Assembly: GCA_947631685.1 (NCBI GenBank)
Contig: CANRMI010000006.1
Span: forward strand, 1 to 64,000
Length of the DNA stretch: 64,000 nt
Direction: 5' to 3'
From: an uncultured Lachnospiraceae bacterium
GTDB taxonomy: Bacteria > Bacillota > Clostridia > Lachnospirales > Lachnospiraceae
Below the pieces are notes generated by a model, which searched no databases, was not told the DNA's origin, and saw only the letters and a list, made by a program, of their open reading frames with translations. Below are positions 44,702-53,635 of the stretch, piece after piece. Made by a program: the position numbers and the translations under genes. Within the stretch, counting starts at the first letter, position 1; each line of letters starts with the position of its first letter.

Positions 44702-45262
44702 TTATTCTGTTAGGCCGGCCCGCAGCAGAGCCCGGCGCAGGGGAATGCCGGTCAAAAGGGCGACGGCCATTTTACACAGGTCCGCAGGAATATAGGGAAT
44801 CACGCCCAGGAGCAGAGCCTGACCGAAGTTCAGTTTCATCTGGAATGCCAGCCAGATTGTCCCGAAGGCATAGCACACGCCTGCGCCCAGGATCATGCCA
44901 AACAGACAGAGGTACCATTTGCGCCAGTCGTTACCGAAGCGTTCGATAAAAGCGCCCGCAATAAGGGCCAGAAAAAGATAGCCGAGTATGTATCCTCCGG
45001 TAGGGCCGAAAAGCTTGGCGGCGCCTCCGGAAAAACCACTGAATACGGGAAGTCCGGCCAAACCCAGAAAAATGTACAGCAGGCAGCTTACGGTGCCTTT
45101 TATCATCCCTAAGGCAAAAAGCGTGAAATAAATGGCCAGAAAGCCCAGCGTAATGGGAACGGGGCTGATGGGCACAGGAATGGAAAAGGGACTGATGACG
45201 CAGATGACTGCGGTCATTAAGGCAATGGAACAGAGTGTTTTGGTTTGTTTATGGGTTTTCAT
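44702..45262 (-). CDS. bioY: Biotin transporter BioY
   Basis: This 186-aa membrane protein is the S component for biotin in ECF transporters. Six helices are visible. Family motifs are FSIPVPISPVPITLGFLAIY near the start, FSGFSGGAAKLFGPTGGYILG in the middle and GVIPYIPADLCKMAVA near the end. The start at 45262 has AAAGGA upstream, and an in-frame ATG about 20 residues earlier is less likely because it would overlap the operator. A BirA-like operator over a consensus promoter precedes it. No bio synthesis genes are nearby, so the cell may depend on external biotin. Confidence 0.95.
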   Translation of the reverse strand: MKTHKQTKTLCSIALMTAVICVISPFSIPVPISPVPITLGFLAIYFTLFALGMIKGTVSCLLYIFLGLAGLPVFSGFSGGAAKLFGPTGGYILGYLFLALIAGAFIERFGNDWRKWYLCLFGMILGAGVCYAFGTIWLAFQMKLNFGQALLLGVIPYIPADLCKMAVALLTGIPLRRALLRAGLTE

Positions 45263-45292
45263 ACAGGCGTCCTTTCTTTGAAGCAATATTCT

Positions 45293-45345
45293 AATTGTAA
45301 ACCAATAACAAAAATAAGTATACAATTAAGGCGCCATAATGTCAA
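45293..45345 (-). promoter_or_regulatory. bioY promoter with BirA-type operator
   Basis: On the minus strand TTGACA (45340-45345) and TATACT (45317-45322) are 17 bp apart. AATTGTAAAC (45293-45302) and GTATACAATT (45318-45327) form an inverted repeat with a 15-bp spacer, like the BirA operator TTGTAAACC-N15-type. The right half covers the -10, so bound BirA would repress. Confidence 0.82.
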
Positions 45346-45377
45346 CCCCAATATAGCTTAGATTACAGTAAAAGGAA

Positions 45378-46793
45378 CTAAAAGTACGTTTTCTCAACGA
45401 TCAGGGTTTCCTGAAAATTATCGTACGCCACAACAGTCAGACCACAGTTGGTCGTCTGAACCGGTGTGGTATTCAGCATAATGGAAACGCCAAGGGTACC
45501 GCCGTTATCGGGAGAAATCTGATTTTGTATCACCAGTGTGTCCGTGTCGCTTACGTCAAGCGCGTAAGTATCGGCAGCCTCCTGGTTCATATGATACAGG
45601 AGCACGCCGTCAGAAAATACCCATTTACCGCCCAGATTATATTCCTCTTCGGAAATGTTGAATGCGGCCAGCGCTCCCTGCAGATCCAGGGAAGAATCTC
45701 CGTAAGCGCCGTCCAAAGAAAGCACTACCGTCAGATTCGGGGAAGCTGCCAGAGCAGCTAAAAGGCTGGATACATCCGGCTGTGAAGAAAGACTGGCGGC
45801 ATTATGCAGCTGGGCATCATAGACGGAATTCTGCTCCCACAGATAGTAGTCGTCATTTCCTCTGTGATCCGCCAAAGCATATCTGTCTGAGAGGTATTCG
45901 CCTACATAGGCGGTCAGTTTGTCGGCTCCCCGGTAGTTAAGATGAAACGCGTCGGAAAAATCCGTGTTGTAATCCAGCCCCAGATCGGGGACCAGTTTAT
46001 TAAAATCCAGAAAAGGAATATCGTTCTGCTCTAAATAGGCTTCCGCACCGTTGAGGATCTCCTGATCGTCGGCTGAGGCTGCAAAGGGAATCACCCAAAA
46101 GATCAGCTGAAAATTTTCCTCTTTGGAGAGCGCGATCAATTTGTCCAGCCATTCCTGATTCAGCTCACTCAATGGCTCCTGTTCCGTACAGGCCAGTGCG
46201 TTGGCCTCAGGGCCGTATGCGGAGCCGATATGGTCCGAGAAAAAATAGCCTCGTCCGTAAATGCTGGGCTGATACTGGATAAAATCGTATTTATCCAGTT
46301 CCTTGTAGCGGGTATGGAGAATGGGCCAGCGAAGAAGATAATTCATCTGTTCCTCTTCCGCGACATATTCCTGAACAAGGGAAATAGAATTGGAAGAAAG
46401 CTTCATGGAGAGCATATTCCGGTAGTCATTGCCCAAAACGCCTCCCCTGTCATAAAGAAGGGCGTAGGCATCGATGCAGACTACGGAAGGGGACTGGGTT
46501 TTCAGGGTTTCCACAAGGGTGTGGTAGGTGGAAAATTTATCCTGGCCGGAAACGGACATGTCAAAGGCTGCCATGCCGTACCGGTCCCAGAGCAGGGCGG
46601 GATTGATGCCGCAGTAGCAGTGGCTGCTGCCCATAAAAACCACGTCGATCAAATTATCACCGGTAGCGTAGAGCTGCTGGGTGGAAGACAAATAGCCTCC
46701 GGTGGTGTCCTTCCACGAAAGGATATGATAGGTTCGTTCCAGAATAAACACTAAAAGAATGCAGAATGCCAGTCCGCGGATTACTTTTTTCAT
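45378..46793 (-). CDS. SGNH-fold acyltransferase-like exported protein
   Basis: This 471-aa protein has an N-terminal signal anchor (about 4-22) and an SGNH-like domain. The nucleophile Ser is in VVFMGSSHCY (about 49-58) and a DAFHLNYRGAD motif (about 287-297) provides the Asp-His pair. It resembles DltD/AlgJ-like partners of membrane O-acyltransferases. It starts 33 nt after the MBOAT gene, and the two should together acylate a surface polymer. The second half (about 330-471) is an extra domain of unknown fold. The polymer is unknown. Confidence 0.82.
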   Translation of the reverse strand: MKKVIRGLAFCILLVFILERTYHILSWKDTTGGYLSSTQQLYATGDNLIDVVFMGSSHCYCGINPALLWDRYGMAAFDMSVSGQDKFSTYHTLVETLKTQSPSVVCIDAYALLYDRGGVLGNDYRNMLSMKLSSNSISLVQEYVAEEEQMNYLLRWPILHTRYKELDKYDFIQYQPSIYGRGYFFSDHIGSAYGPEANALACTEQEPLSELNQEWLDKLIALSKEENFQLIFWVIPFAASADDQEILNGAEAYLEQNDIPFLDFNKLVPDLGLDYNTDFSDAFHLNYRGADKLTAYVGEYLSDRYALADHRGNDDYYLWEQNSVYDAQLHNAASLSSQPDVSSLLAALAASPNLTVVLSLDGAYGDSSLDLQGALAAFNISEEEYNLGGKWVFSDGVLLYHMNQEAADTYALDVSDTDTLVIQNQISPDNGGTLGVSIMLNTTPVQTTNCGLTVVAYDNFQETLIVEKTYF

Positions 46794-46826
46794 GGGCTCT
46801 CCTTTCTGCCGCGCAGGCGGCCGCTT

Positions 46827-48329
46827 CTAAAAGTTAAAGTAAATGAATTGGGCGGAATTAAAATTCACGCCGTATTCGCCGTATACCAGTATCATAACGA
46901 TAAGGCCGAAAACAACAAGCCAGCGGAACCATAAATTCTGTTTCATAAGGAACGCCGCCACGTTTTCCCTGCGCAGATAGCGCAGAAGATCCGCCAACAG
47001 CAGTACAAGGAGGGAGAAAAACAGAATGTTCATCTCTCTTCGGTCCAATCCCAGGGAATACATGCTTTCATTAAATAAAACCCAGGGATTCCATCTGGTA
47101 AACAGCCGCCTGATGTAGAGCAGGGCGGATGAAAAGCTTCTGGCGCGGAAAAAGATCCATGCGAAGCAGGTGAGACAAAAGGTACAGAGAACCTGCCCCA
47201 GACGATAGCTGAACACAGAGGTATTTACCCGAAGCAGTTTCAGGCAGCGCTCTTTTAAGGGTTTTGTTATATCTCCCAGTATCTGGTAGATGCCGTGGAG
47301 ACCGCCCCAGACGACGTAATTCCATGCGGCGCCATGCCACAGGCCGCTGGCCAGAAAAGTGATCATGAGATTCCGGTATTTTTTCAGACGGCCCCGGCGG
47401 TTTCCGCCCAGGGGAATATAGAGATAGTCCCGAAACCAGGTACTCAGGGTGATATGCCATCTATGCCAGAAGTCGGAAATGCTCACTGCAAAGTAAGGCG
47501 TATCAAAATTATCGGTCAGGGTAAAGCCCATTACCCTGGCCGCGCCTACGGCGATGGTGGAGTAGCCGTTGAAATCACAGTAGATCTGCAGGGCAAAGCC
47601 CAGCACCCCTGCCAGCAGCTCAAAAGTGCCGTAGCCATAGCTGTTGCCAAATACCTGGTCCACCAGAATGGAAACCCTGTCAGCGATCACCATTTTCTGG
47701 AACAGGCCCCAGACCATGAGAATAAAGCCGGAAGCGATCCGATCAAAGCTTTTATCGTCGGCCAGAGAAAAAAGGCGTATGTGCTCAATATTTTTCAGCT
47801 GCGTCAGCAGGACCTTGGAACGTTCGATAGGACCGGCAACCAGCTGTGGGAAAAAGGATACGAAAAGGGCGTAGCGAAACAGATTTTTTTCCGCGGCCGT
47901 GTCGCCCCGGTATACGTCCACGGTATAGCCGAGAGCCTGAAAAGTATAAAAGGAAATGCCTACGGGAAGCAGCAGATCGAAGGGATTATCCAGAATGGCA
48001 ATGCCCAGATGCCCTGCGATCCGGTTGAAATTGTCTATGAAAAATCCGAAATATTTAAAAAAGAAAAGAATCCCCAGGTTGGCGAAAAAGCTGCAGGCCA
48101 GCACCCATTTCCTTGCGCCGCGGGATGAAAAGCGCTCCAGCAGCAGGCCGCTTATCCAGGTGATCACCGTGGAGAGAGCGATCAGAACAGCGTATCTGGC
48201 ATTCCAGCTCATGTAAAAATAATAGCTGGCGGCCAGCAGCCATAAATACCGGAGTTTTCGAGGTATTATGAAATAGATCAACACCACTATGGGAAAAAAG
48301 ATCAAAAAGTGAAAAGAGTTAAACAGCAT
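46827..48329 (-). CDS. MBOAT family O-acyltransferase
   Basis: This 500-aa membrane protein belongs to the AlgI/DltB family that moves acyl groups across the membrane. The family His is in ASGLWHGAAWNYVVWGGLHG and the supporting segment WHRWHITLSTWFRDYLYIPLGG is intact. About 10-12 transmembrane helices are present. It is paired with the SGNH protein that follows. With no dlt genes nearby, O-acetylation of an exopolysaccharide or teichoic acid is a good guess. GAGGAA precedes the ATG. Confidence 0.94.
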   Translation of the reverse strand: MLFNSFHFLIFFPIVVLIYFIIPRKLRYLWLLAASYYFYMSWNARYAVLIALSTVITWISGLLLERFSSRGARKWVLACSFFANLGILFFFKYFGFFIDNFNRIAGHLGIAILDNPFDLLLPVGISFYTFQALGYTVDVYRGDTAAEKNLFRYALFVSFFPQLVAGPIERSKVLLTQLKNIEHIRLFSLADDKSFDRIASGFILMVWGLFQKMVIADRVSILVDQVFGNSYGYGTFELLAGVLGFALQIYCDFNGYSTIAVGAARVMGFTLTDNFDTPYFAVSISDFWHRWHITLSTWFRDYLYIPLGGNRRGRLKKYRNLMITFLASGLWHGAAWNYVVWGGLHGIYQILGDITKPLKERCLKLLRVNTSVFSYRLGQVLCTFCLTCFAWIFFRARSFSSALLYIRRLFTRWNPWVLFNESMYSLGLDRREMNILFFSLLVLLLADLLRYLRRENVAAFLMKQNLWFRWLVVFGLIVMILVYGEYGVNFNSAQFIYFNF

Positions 48330-48344
48330 GAGTTCCTCTTTCTG

Positions 48345-49532
48345 CTACTGAAGCTCGCCGGTACGGTATTTGGACACAATATTCTGGATCCGTTCATTGG
48401 GATTTAGTAAATCGCTGATAGAAGAGTCGTGGTTCAGGGTATCGATGATATAAGCGATATATTTGCTCATATCGCAGTTGATGTACCAGCCGCGCTCCAA
48501 CAGCTCCGGAGTCTGATAGATCAGGTTGGTAGTCAGCACCTTGGTAATGATGCCGTCTTTCGCCGCCTGGTCAAACTTGTCCAGCCCATTGGTAAACAGA
48601 CCAAAGGTAGCGAAAACAAAAATATTTTTCGCTTTTCTCTCTTTTAAAGCGGCGGCCACCTCCAGTACACTTTCGCCGGAGGAGATCATATCGTCAATGA
48701 TGATCATGTCCTTGCCTTCCACACTGGAACCCAGAAACTCATGGGCAACAATGGGATTGCGTCCGTTGACTACCCGGGTATAATCCCGGCGTTTATAGAA
48801 CATTCCCATATCCAGCCCCAGCACATTGGCAATATAAATGGCGCGGGACATACCGCCCTCATCAGGGCTGATCACCATCATATGTCCGGAGTCTATCTGC
48901 AGATCCTTGACGTGGCGGAGCAGGCCCTTGATAAACTGGTAGGCGGGCTGTACGGTTTCAAAACCATGCAGGGGAATCGCGTTCTGGACTCTGGGATCGT
49001 GGGCATCGAAGGTGATGATATTGTCCACACCCATATGTACCAGCTCCTGCAGGGCCAGCGCGCAGTCCAAAGACTCTCTGGCGGTTCTTTTATGCTGGCG
49101 GCTCTCATAGAGGAAAGGCATGATGACGGTGATCCTTCTGGCCTTGCCGCCTACTGCCGCAATGATTCTCTTCAAATCCTGATAGTGGTCGTCCGGGGAC
49201 ATGTGGTTCTCATGTCCGCACAGGGAATAGGTCAGGCTGTAATTGGCTACATCTACCAGAAGGTAGAGATCGCATCCCCGGACCGATTCTAAGATCATGC
49301 CCTTTGCCTCACCGGAGCCGAAGCGGGGCACTTTGGCTCCAATCAGATAGGAAGGACGCTGATAGCCGGAAAATGCCAGGCTGTTTTTATGCTCATTCTC
49401 CCGTTCGGTTCTCCATTTTACCAGGTATTCGTCGATCCGCTTTCCCAGCGGAAGGCAGCCCTCCAAGGCGATCATTCCCAGGGTGCCCACAGGAATAGTT
49501 TCCAGATTACGTTTTTCTTCACGGTTAGCCAT
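48345..49532 (-). CDS. prs: Ribose-phosphate pyrophosphokinase, divergent Prs
   Basis: This 395-aa enzyme should make PRPP from ribose 5-phosphate and ATP. The PRPP-binding loop is MIIIDDMISSGESVLEVA (about 283-300); the ribose-phosphate and ATP regions hold DAHDPRVQNA and SPDEGGMSRA. It is about 80 residues longer than typical Prs and has an altered flexible loop, FLYESRQHKRTARESLD, in place of YARQDRK. It is a known type in Clostridia, usually annotated as Prs. A start at 49562 is possible, but 49532 has GAGGA upstream and the usual N-terminus. It lies behind dnaI in the same direction. Confidence 0.86.
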   Translation of the reverse strand: MANREEKRNLETIPVGTLGMIALEGCLPLGKRIDEYLVKWRTERENEHKNSLAFSGYQRPSYLIGAKVPRFGSGEAKGMILESVRGCDLYLLVDVANYSLTYSLCGHENHMSPDDHYQDLKRIIAAVGGKARRITVIMPFLYESRQHKRTARESLDCALALQELVHMGVDNIITFDAHDPRVQNAIPLHGFETVQPAYQFIKGLLRHVKDLQIDSGHMMVISPDEGGMSRAIYIANVLGLDMGMFYKRRDYTRVVNGRNPIVAHEFLGSSVEGKDMIIIDDMISSGESVLEVAAALKERKAKNIFVFATFGLFTNGLDKFDQAAKDGIITKVLTTNLIYQTPELLERGWYINCDMSKYIAYIIDTLNHDSSISDLLNPNERIQNIVSKYRTGELQ

Positions 49533-49571
49533 GAAAACAGGTCCTCGCTTTCTCTCAGTCACTTCTGTAGA

Positions 49572-50528
49572 TTATATATTTTTACAGGCCCTTATGTCGG
49601 GACCTGAAAATTTACGGAAAGTAAAATTACTGGTCAGCCGGGAAAAAATACGCTCGGAATAGCGGGCTTTGAGTTCCTCCAGGCTTAAATTCGTGGAAAT
49701 CAGCATGGACTTTTTCCGCAGAAATCTTTCATTAATAAAGGAAAAAAACTGGGAATTGGTAAAGGCATTGGAAAGTTCGGTTCCCAGATCGTCCACAATC
49801 ACCAAATCACAATTGTATAGGTCTTCGTAAGTTTTGTAAAGCATTTCTTTATTGTCCGATCCGAAAGAATAACGGGAAAGCAGATTGAAAAATCCGGAAG
49901 CGGAAAAATAAATGACCGAATAGCCCTGCCCCAGCATCTCGCAGGCAATACAGTTGGAAAGAAAAGTCTTGCCTGTTCCTACTTCCCCGTAAAAAAGCAG
50001 GTTACGGTATTCTTCACGGAAATTCTTAATAAAAGAGAGGGCGGATTCCACCGCTTTTTTGAAGTTGGCCAAATCCTCGCCTTTGTAATAATCGTAGGAG
50101 AGGGCGGCAAAGTTCTCCGTGGCTAAAAGCTCCTGCAGATTGCTCTGGGCGTACAGTGCCCGGATGACACGCTGCTCATAGCAGCGGCAGCGCCGGCCGT
50201 TTACATAGCCGGTATCCTGACACAGCGGACATTCACAGACAGGCTCCAAATAGTCGGCGGGAAAGCCGGCCTGTACTAAGAGCGCTTCTTTTTGGGCGGA
50301 GAGAGCGGATAATTCCTGCCGGTAGCGGTCAAGGGCACCTTCGTCCCCGTCCAGGAAACGTTTGCCGTATTCTACGGAAAGAGAGGCAACCTTATCGGAA
50401 GCCTCTTCATAAGCCGGGCAGACACGAAAAACTTCGGCGCGGCGGCTTTCCAAAAGCCGGCGGTTTTTCAGCTGTCTGGCGTCATATTCACGTTGTATGG
50501 CATCGTACTGGGCATTGGTTAAGCTCAC
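49572..50528 (-). CDS. dnaI: Helicase loader, DnaC/DnaI-like AAA+ ATPase
   Basis: This 318-aa protein should load the DnaB helicase onto DNA. An N-terminal coiled region is followed by a zinc-binding motif (CECPLCQDTGYVNGRRCRC), then the AAA+ core with Walker A GEVGTGKTFLSNC (about 186-198), Walker B VIVDDLGTE and sensor I. The end fits the DnaI/IstB clade. It follows dnaD by 11 nt, so both primosome proteins are co-expressed. An IS21 IstB is excluded by the zinc motif and neighbours. Confidence 0.92.
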   Translation of the reverse strand: MSLTNAQYDAIQREYDARQLKNRRLLESRRAEVFRVCPAYEEASDKVASLSVEYGKRFLDGDEGALDRYRQELSALSAQKEALLVQAGFPADYLEPVCECPLCQDTGYVNGRRCRCYEQRVIRALYAQSNLQELLATENFAALSYDYYKGEDLANFKKAVESALSFIKNFREEYRNLLFYGEVGTGKTFLSNCIACEMLGQGYSVIYFSASGFFNLLSRYSFGSDNKEMLYKTYEDLYNCDLVIVDDLGTELSNAFTNSQFFSFINERFLRKKSMLISTNLSLEELKARYSERIFSRLTSNFTFRKFSGPDIRACKNI

Positions 50529-50539
50529 GACAATCTCCT

Positions 50540-51568
50540 TTACTTACTGAGCAGTTTGGCTTCCAGTTCTTCAAAATCGTAATCCCGCTGGGCAAACTGG
50601 TTAAAGCGGTTGCCTGCCGCAGGGGAAGCCTTAGTCTGGCGGCGTTTCTGATAAAGCTCGTCGATGCGCTGGATGTCCGACTTGCGGTGCACATTTTCTT
50701 TTTTCCAGCTGCTCAAAATGCCTTCCGCGTACTCGAAACGATGGCTGTCGGTAGCCATAACGGTACGCTCACAGGCTTCCGAGATGATGTCCGCGGAAAA
50801 TCCGTATTCTTTAATCCAGCGGTTGATATATTCCAGTTCCTTGGAAGTGGGGGCGCTGTTTTTCCCCAGTTCCTTCATAATGGTATAGACTGATTTGTCA
50901 TAACGGGACGCAAACTTTTCCGCCTGTTTGGGTGTGGTAATACCGGATTGTGCCCAGTTTAAAGCGACGGCTTCAATATACTTGAAGTCCTTTTTCCCCC
51001 GCTCCACACAGTATTGGAGCAGGTAGTCGATCAGATCGTCCGAAAAATGCAGGCAGTCCGAAAAATACAGGATGCATTTTAATTCGCTGACAGTCAGGGG
51101 ACGGCCCATGTAGGACTCGGCCACAAACAGAAGCTGGGAAGAAGAAGGATTTCCCTTGAAGCTGCGCAAGTCGTCCGCGGAATAGGCGGGCTTGGCGTAG
51201 GGGTTCTCCTCCTGTCTGGGCACAATGGAAACAATGGGAGCGGATACGGGAGCGGGATTTTTAGCTCCGTCGTCGCAAAGCTCCTTCAGATGAATACCGG
51301 TCAGAGCCTTGGATTCGTCAAAATCCAGGGACAAAAGCTGCATCTTTTCCCAGTACTTCAAAGCCCGCATCACGTCTTTCTCCGTGTGGTTGAACTTGTC
51401 CGCGATCTCGGATACACTGGTAGAGCGGTTGGCTCCCATCATGCGCAGCAGATAAAGGTAGACCTTGATCTGCGCGTCGTTGGCGTCCTTCATATATTCG
51501 TCAATGAATTTGTTGGATAAAACCGTAGCTTCCACACAGTTGTCGCGATAAATTAAAAAATTCCCCAT
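50540..51568 (-). CDS. dnaD: DnaD domain replication protein
   Basis: This 342-aa protein has an N-terminal winged-helix domain (about 15-110, DANDAQIKVYLYLLRMMG, then DVMRALKYWEKMQLL) and two DnaD-like domains (about 145-215 and 235-305). DnaD remodels DNA at the origin and recruits the helicase loader. Its C-terminus contains FNQFAQRDYDFEELEAKLL, the interaction tail often seen. It is the first gene of the unit dnaD-dnaI-prs-MBOAT-SGNH. The leader has a cluster of DnaA-box-like 9-mers. It reads from an extended -10 promoter at 51627-51632. Confidence 0.93.
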   Translation of the reverse strand: MGNFLIYRDNCVEATVLSNKFIDEYMKDANDAQIKVYLYLLRMMGANRSTSVSEIADKFNHTEKDVMRALKYWEKMQLLSLDFDESKALTGIHLKELCDDGAKNPAPVSAPIVSIVPRQEENPYAKPAYSADDLRSFKGNPSSSQLLFVAESYMGRPLTVSELKCILYFSDCLHFSDDLIDYLLQYCVERGKKDFKYIEAVALNWAQSGITTPKQAEKFASRYDKSVYTIMKELGKNSAPTSKELEYINRWIKEYGFSADIISEACERTVMATDSHRFEYAEGILSSWKKENVHRKSDIQRIDELYQKRRQTKASPAAGNRFNQFAQRDYDFEELEAKLLSK

Positions 51569-51626
51569 GATCTCACACCTGTTCCCGTACCGGATGAAAA
51601 TATCTTCCGGTTGTTTTTACAGGACA

Positions 51627-51635
51627 AGTATAGCA
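51627..51635 (-). promoter_or_regulatory. Promoter of the dnaD operon
   Basis: On the minus strand TGCTATACT is an extended -10 element, about 59 bp before the dnaD start. No good -35 is seen at 17 bp. Confidence 0.6.
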
Positions 51636-51702
51636 CACCCTCTTCAAAAAAGGAATAGGCATTCTGCCGAAAAACCTTGCAAACACTAGGATTGCGGGAC
51701 TT

Positions 51703-51872
51703 TGTGGATATTGTGGAAAATGTGGATGAACGAAAAACCACCCATTTGTAAATGGAGATTTTTCGGCAAAATCAAGGCTTTGGAACAATTTTTACTATCC
51801 GCGGTAAAAATCAAAATATCCACAATCTCAAAAAGGCAAAAGCGCCCGAAAAATTGTGGATATTGTGGAAAA
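51703..51872. promoter_or_regulatory. Cluster of DnaA-box-like 9-mers before dnaD
   Basis: Three abutting 9-mers of the TGTGGANNN type cover 51703-51729 (TGTGGATAT, TGTGGAAAA, TGTGGATGA). The first two recur in tandem at 51855-51872 as part of a 19-bp direct repeat (51702-51720 and 51854-51872). An inverse copy, ATATCCACA, is at 51816-51824. Each differs from the DnaA box TTATCCACA (or its complement) by one base. AT-rich DNA with a small inverted repeat lies between. They sit between the murC end and the dnaD start. No oriC genes are nearby. Confidence 0.7.
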
Positions 51873-53255
51873 CTATATGCCAAGAAGGTTTTCGCCGATT
51901 TTAAGTACGTCTCCGGCCCCCATAGTTATCAACAGGTCACCGTTGATACAATTTTGCAGTAAAAAATTTTCTATCTCATCGAAGGAGGGAAAATAATAAC
52001 AGTCGCAGCCCAGCTTTTGCAGCTCTGCCAACAGTGTGCGGGAGCTGATTCCCAGGGTGTCGGTTTCTCTGGCGGCGTAAATGTCCGCCAGCACCACCTT
52101 ATCGGCAAGGGAGAGCGCCCGGGCAAAATCCTGTAAAAAAGCCTTGGTTCTGGAATAGGTATGGGGCTGGAACACACACCAGAGCCTTTTATGAGGATAT
52201 TTTGCGGCCGCTTTTAAGGTTGCGGTTATTTCTGTGGGATGATGCGCATAATCATCTATTATGGTGATACCGCCGACGCGGCCTTTGTATTCAAAGCGCC
52301 TCTCGGTACCGGAAAAAGCATTTATGGCCTGGGCACTGACTGCGGAGTCAATCCCCAGTAGATCGGCCAAAGCTAAGGCGGCCAGAGAATTGCAGATATT
52401 GTGCTCTCCGTGGACGGAGAGAGAGATCTCTTTAGGAGCGTTGCCAGGAGAACGTAGCAGAAAAGTCGGACAACCTGAACTATCGTAGGAAATGTTCTCC
52501 GGGAAATAGTCGTTCTCCGGCTCCATACCGAAAGTGACAATTCGGCAGGGCAGACCTTCCGTGATCTCTGCGAGCCGGTCGATCCCGCCGTTGATGATCA
52601 AAGTACCGTCTGCCGGGAGCAGCTGCGCAAATTTGCGGAAAGAACGGCGAATGTCCTCCAGATCCTGAAAGAAGTCCAAATGGTCTTCTTCTATATTAAG
52701 GATGATCCCGATACGCGGGAAAAAACGCAAGAAGCTGTTGGTGTATTCGCAGGCCTCTGTCACAAAGTATTCGGAACGGCCTACACGGATATTGCCGCCG
52801 ATGGTTTTTAAGATACCGCCGATGGACAAAGTAGGATCCAGATCTGCCCGCAGCAGGATCTCCGCTATCATGGAGGTAGTAGTGGTTTTGCCGTGGGTGC
52901 CGCTGACAGCCACAGGGGTTCGGTAGTTGCGCATGATCTGGCCTAAGAGCTCTGCCCTGGACAGTATGGGAATACCTGCCTTCGCCGCCGCGACGTATTC
53001 CGGATTGTCCGGATGGATGGCACTGGTGAAGACGGCGCAGTCCACATCAGGTGTGATATGGGCTTCCTGCTGTCCGTAAAATACCGTGACGCCCTTTGCC
53101 TCCAATGTTTCGGTAAGAGCGGATCTTTGGCGGTCGGAACCGCTGACGTGAAAACCCGCTTCTCTTAGGATTTCGGCCAGACCGCTCATGCTGATCCCGC
53201 CGATCCCTACAAAGTATATATGTGCCGGATGTTGAAAATCAATCTGATACATCAT
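51873..53255 (-). CDS. murC: UDP-N-acetylmuramate--L-alanine ligase
   Basis: This 460-aa Mur ligase adds L-alanine to UDP-MurNAc in peptidoglycan precursor synthesis. The first domain holds HIYFVGIGGISMSGLAEIL, the ATP-binding P-loop is SGTHGKTTTTSMIAEI, and the third domain contains DDYAHHPTEI and a final MGAGDV. Length and motifs are standard. It starts before a promoter that diverges from glgC. Its stop lies directly at the end of the DnaA-box-like array. Confidence 0.97.
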   Translation of the reverse strand: MMYQIDFQHPAHIYFVGIGGISMSGLAEILREAGFHVSGSDRQRSALTETLEAKGVTVFYGQQEAHITPDVDCAVFTSAIHPDNPEYVAAAKAGIPILSRAELLGQIMRNYRTPVAVSGTHGKTTTTSMIAEILLRADLDPTLSIGGILKTIGGNIRVGRSEYFVTEACEYTNSFLRFFPRIGIILNIEEDHLDFFQDLEDIRRSFRKFAQLLPADGTLIINGGIDRLAEITEGLPCRIVTFGMEPENDYFPENISYDSSGCPTFLLRSPGNAPKEISLSVHGEHNICNSLAALALADLLGIDSAVSAQAINAFSGTERRFEYKGRVGGITIIDDYAHHPTEITATLKAAAKYPHKRLWCVFQPHTYSRTKAFLQDFARALSLADKVVLADIYAARETDTLGISSRTLLAELQKLGCDCYYFPSFDEIENFLLQNCINGDLLITMGAGDVLKIGENLLGI

Positions 53256-53635
53256 GCTGTTTCCTGTTCTTTCATTAATTAATAGGATAATATATGTATT
53301 TATATATAATATATGTACTTATATTATACGCACTTGGGGGAGAAAAAACAAATGATAAATGCGGGGGGAGCAAAAAAACTTCGGGAAAAGGAAGAATATC
53401 GGCAAAGAAGTTTCTTAAAAAACAAAATATGACGAACGGAAGATACGGACAGCTCAAAGGGTATAGTCAAAATACACAAAAAATTAAGTGCGGAATTAGA
53501 TAAATTGCAAACAATGCACAGAAAAATAGTAAAAAAGTCATAATTTTTTTGCCATAACCATTTACCTCTTTAAAGTGGTGTGGTATAATTGGGAAAAGCA
53601 CAGCATTACAATGACTAGTGGTAAGAGGTGATAGT
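53256..53635. other. AT-rich divergent intergenic region between murC and glgC
   Basis: This 380-bp stretch holds no coding frame that I can support. On the minus strand TTGTTT (53346-53351) and TATAAT (53323-53328), 17 bp apart, fit a murC promoter. On the plus strand an extended -10, TGGTATAAT (53581-53589), with TTTACC 17 bp upstream, fits a glgC promoter. The middle is A-rich with alternating TA runs at 53290-53328 and shows no terminator or conserved RNA that I recognise. Confidence 0.6.

Noticed and set aside
49572..50528. IstB of an IS21 element
   Set aside because: The AAA+ core is similar, but no istA or terminal repeats are present. The N-terminal zinc motif and the dnaD partner mark a helicase loader.
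51569..51872. The chromosomal origin oriC
   Set aside because: DnaA-box-like sites and AT-rich DNA are present, but dnaA, dnaN, recF or rpmH are not near. The region is small and lies within a cell-wall/primosome gene row. A secondary DnaA-binding site is the more careful reading.
51702..51872. CRISPR-like repeats
   Set aside because: Only two copies of a 19-bp repeat occur, with a 133-bp gap, no regular spacers and no cas genes.
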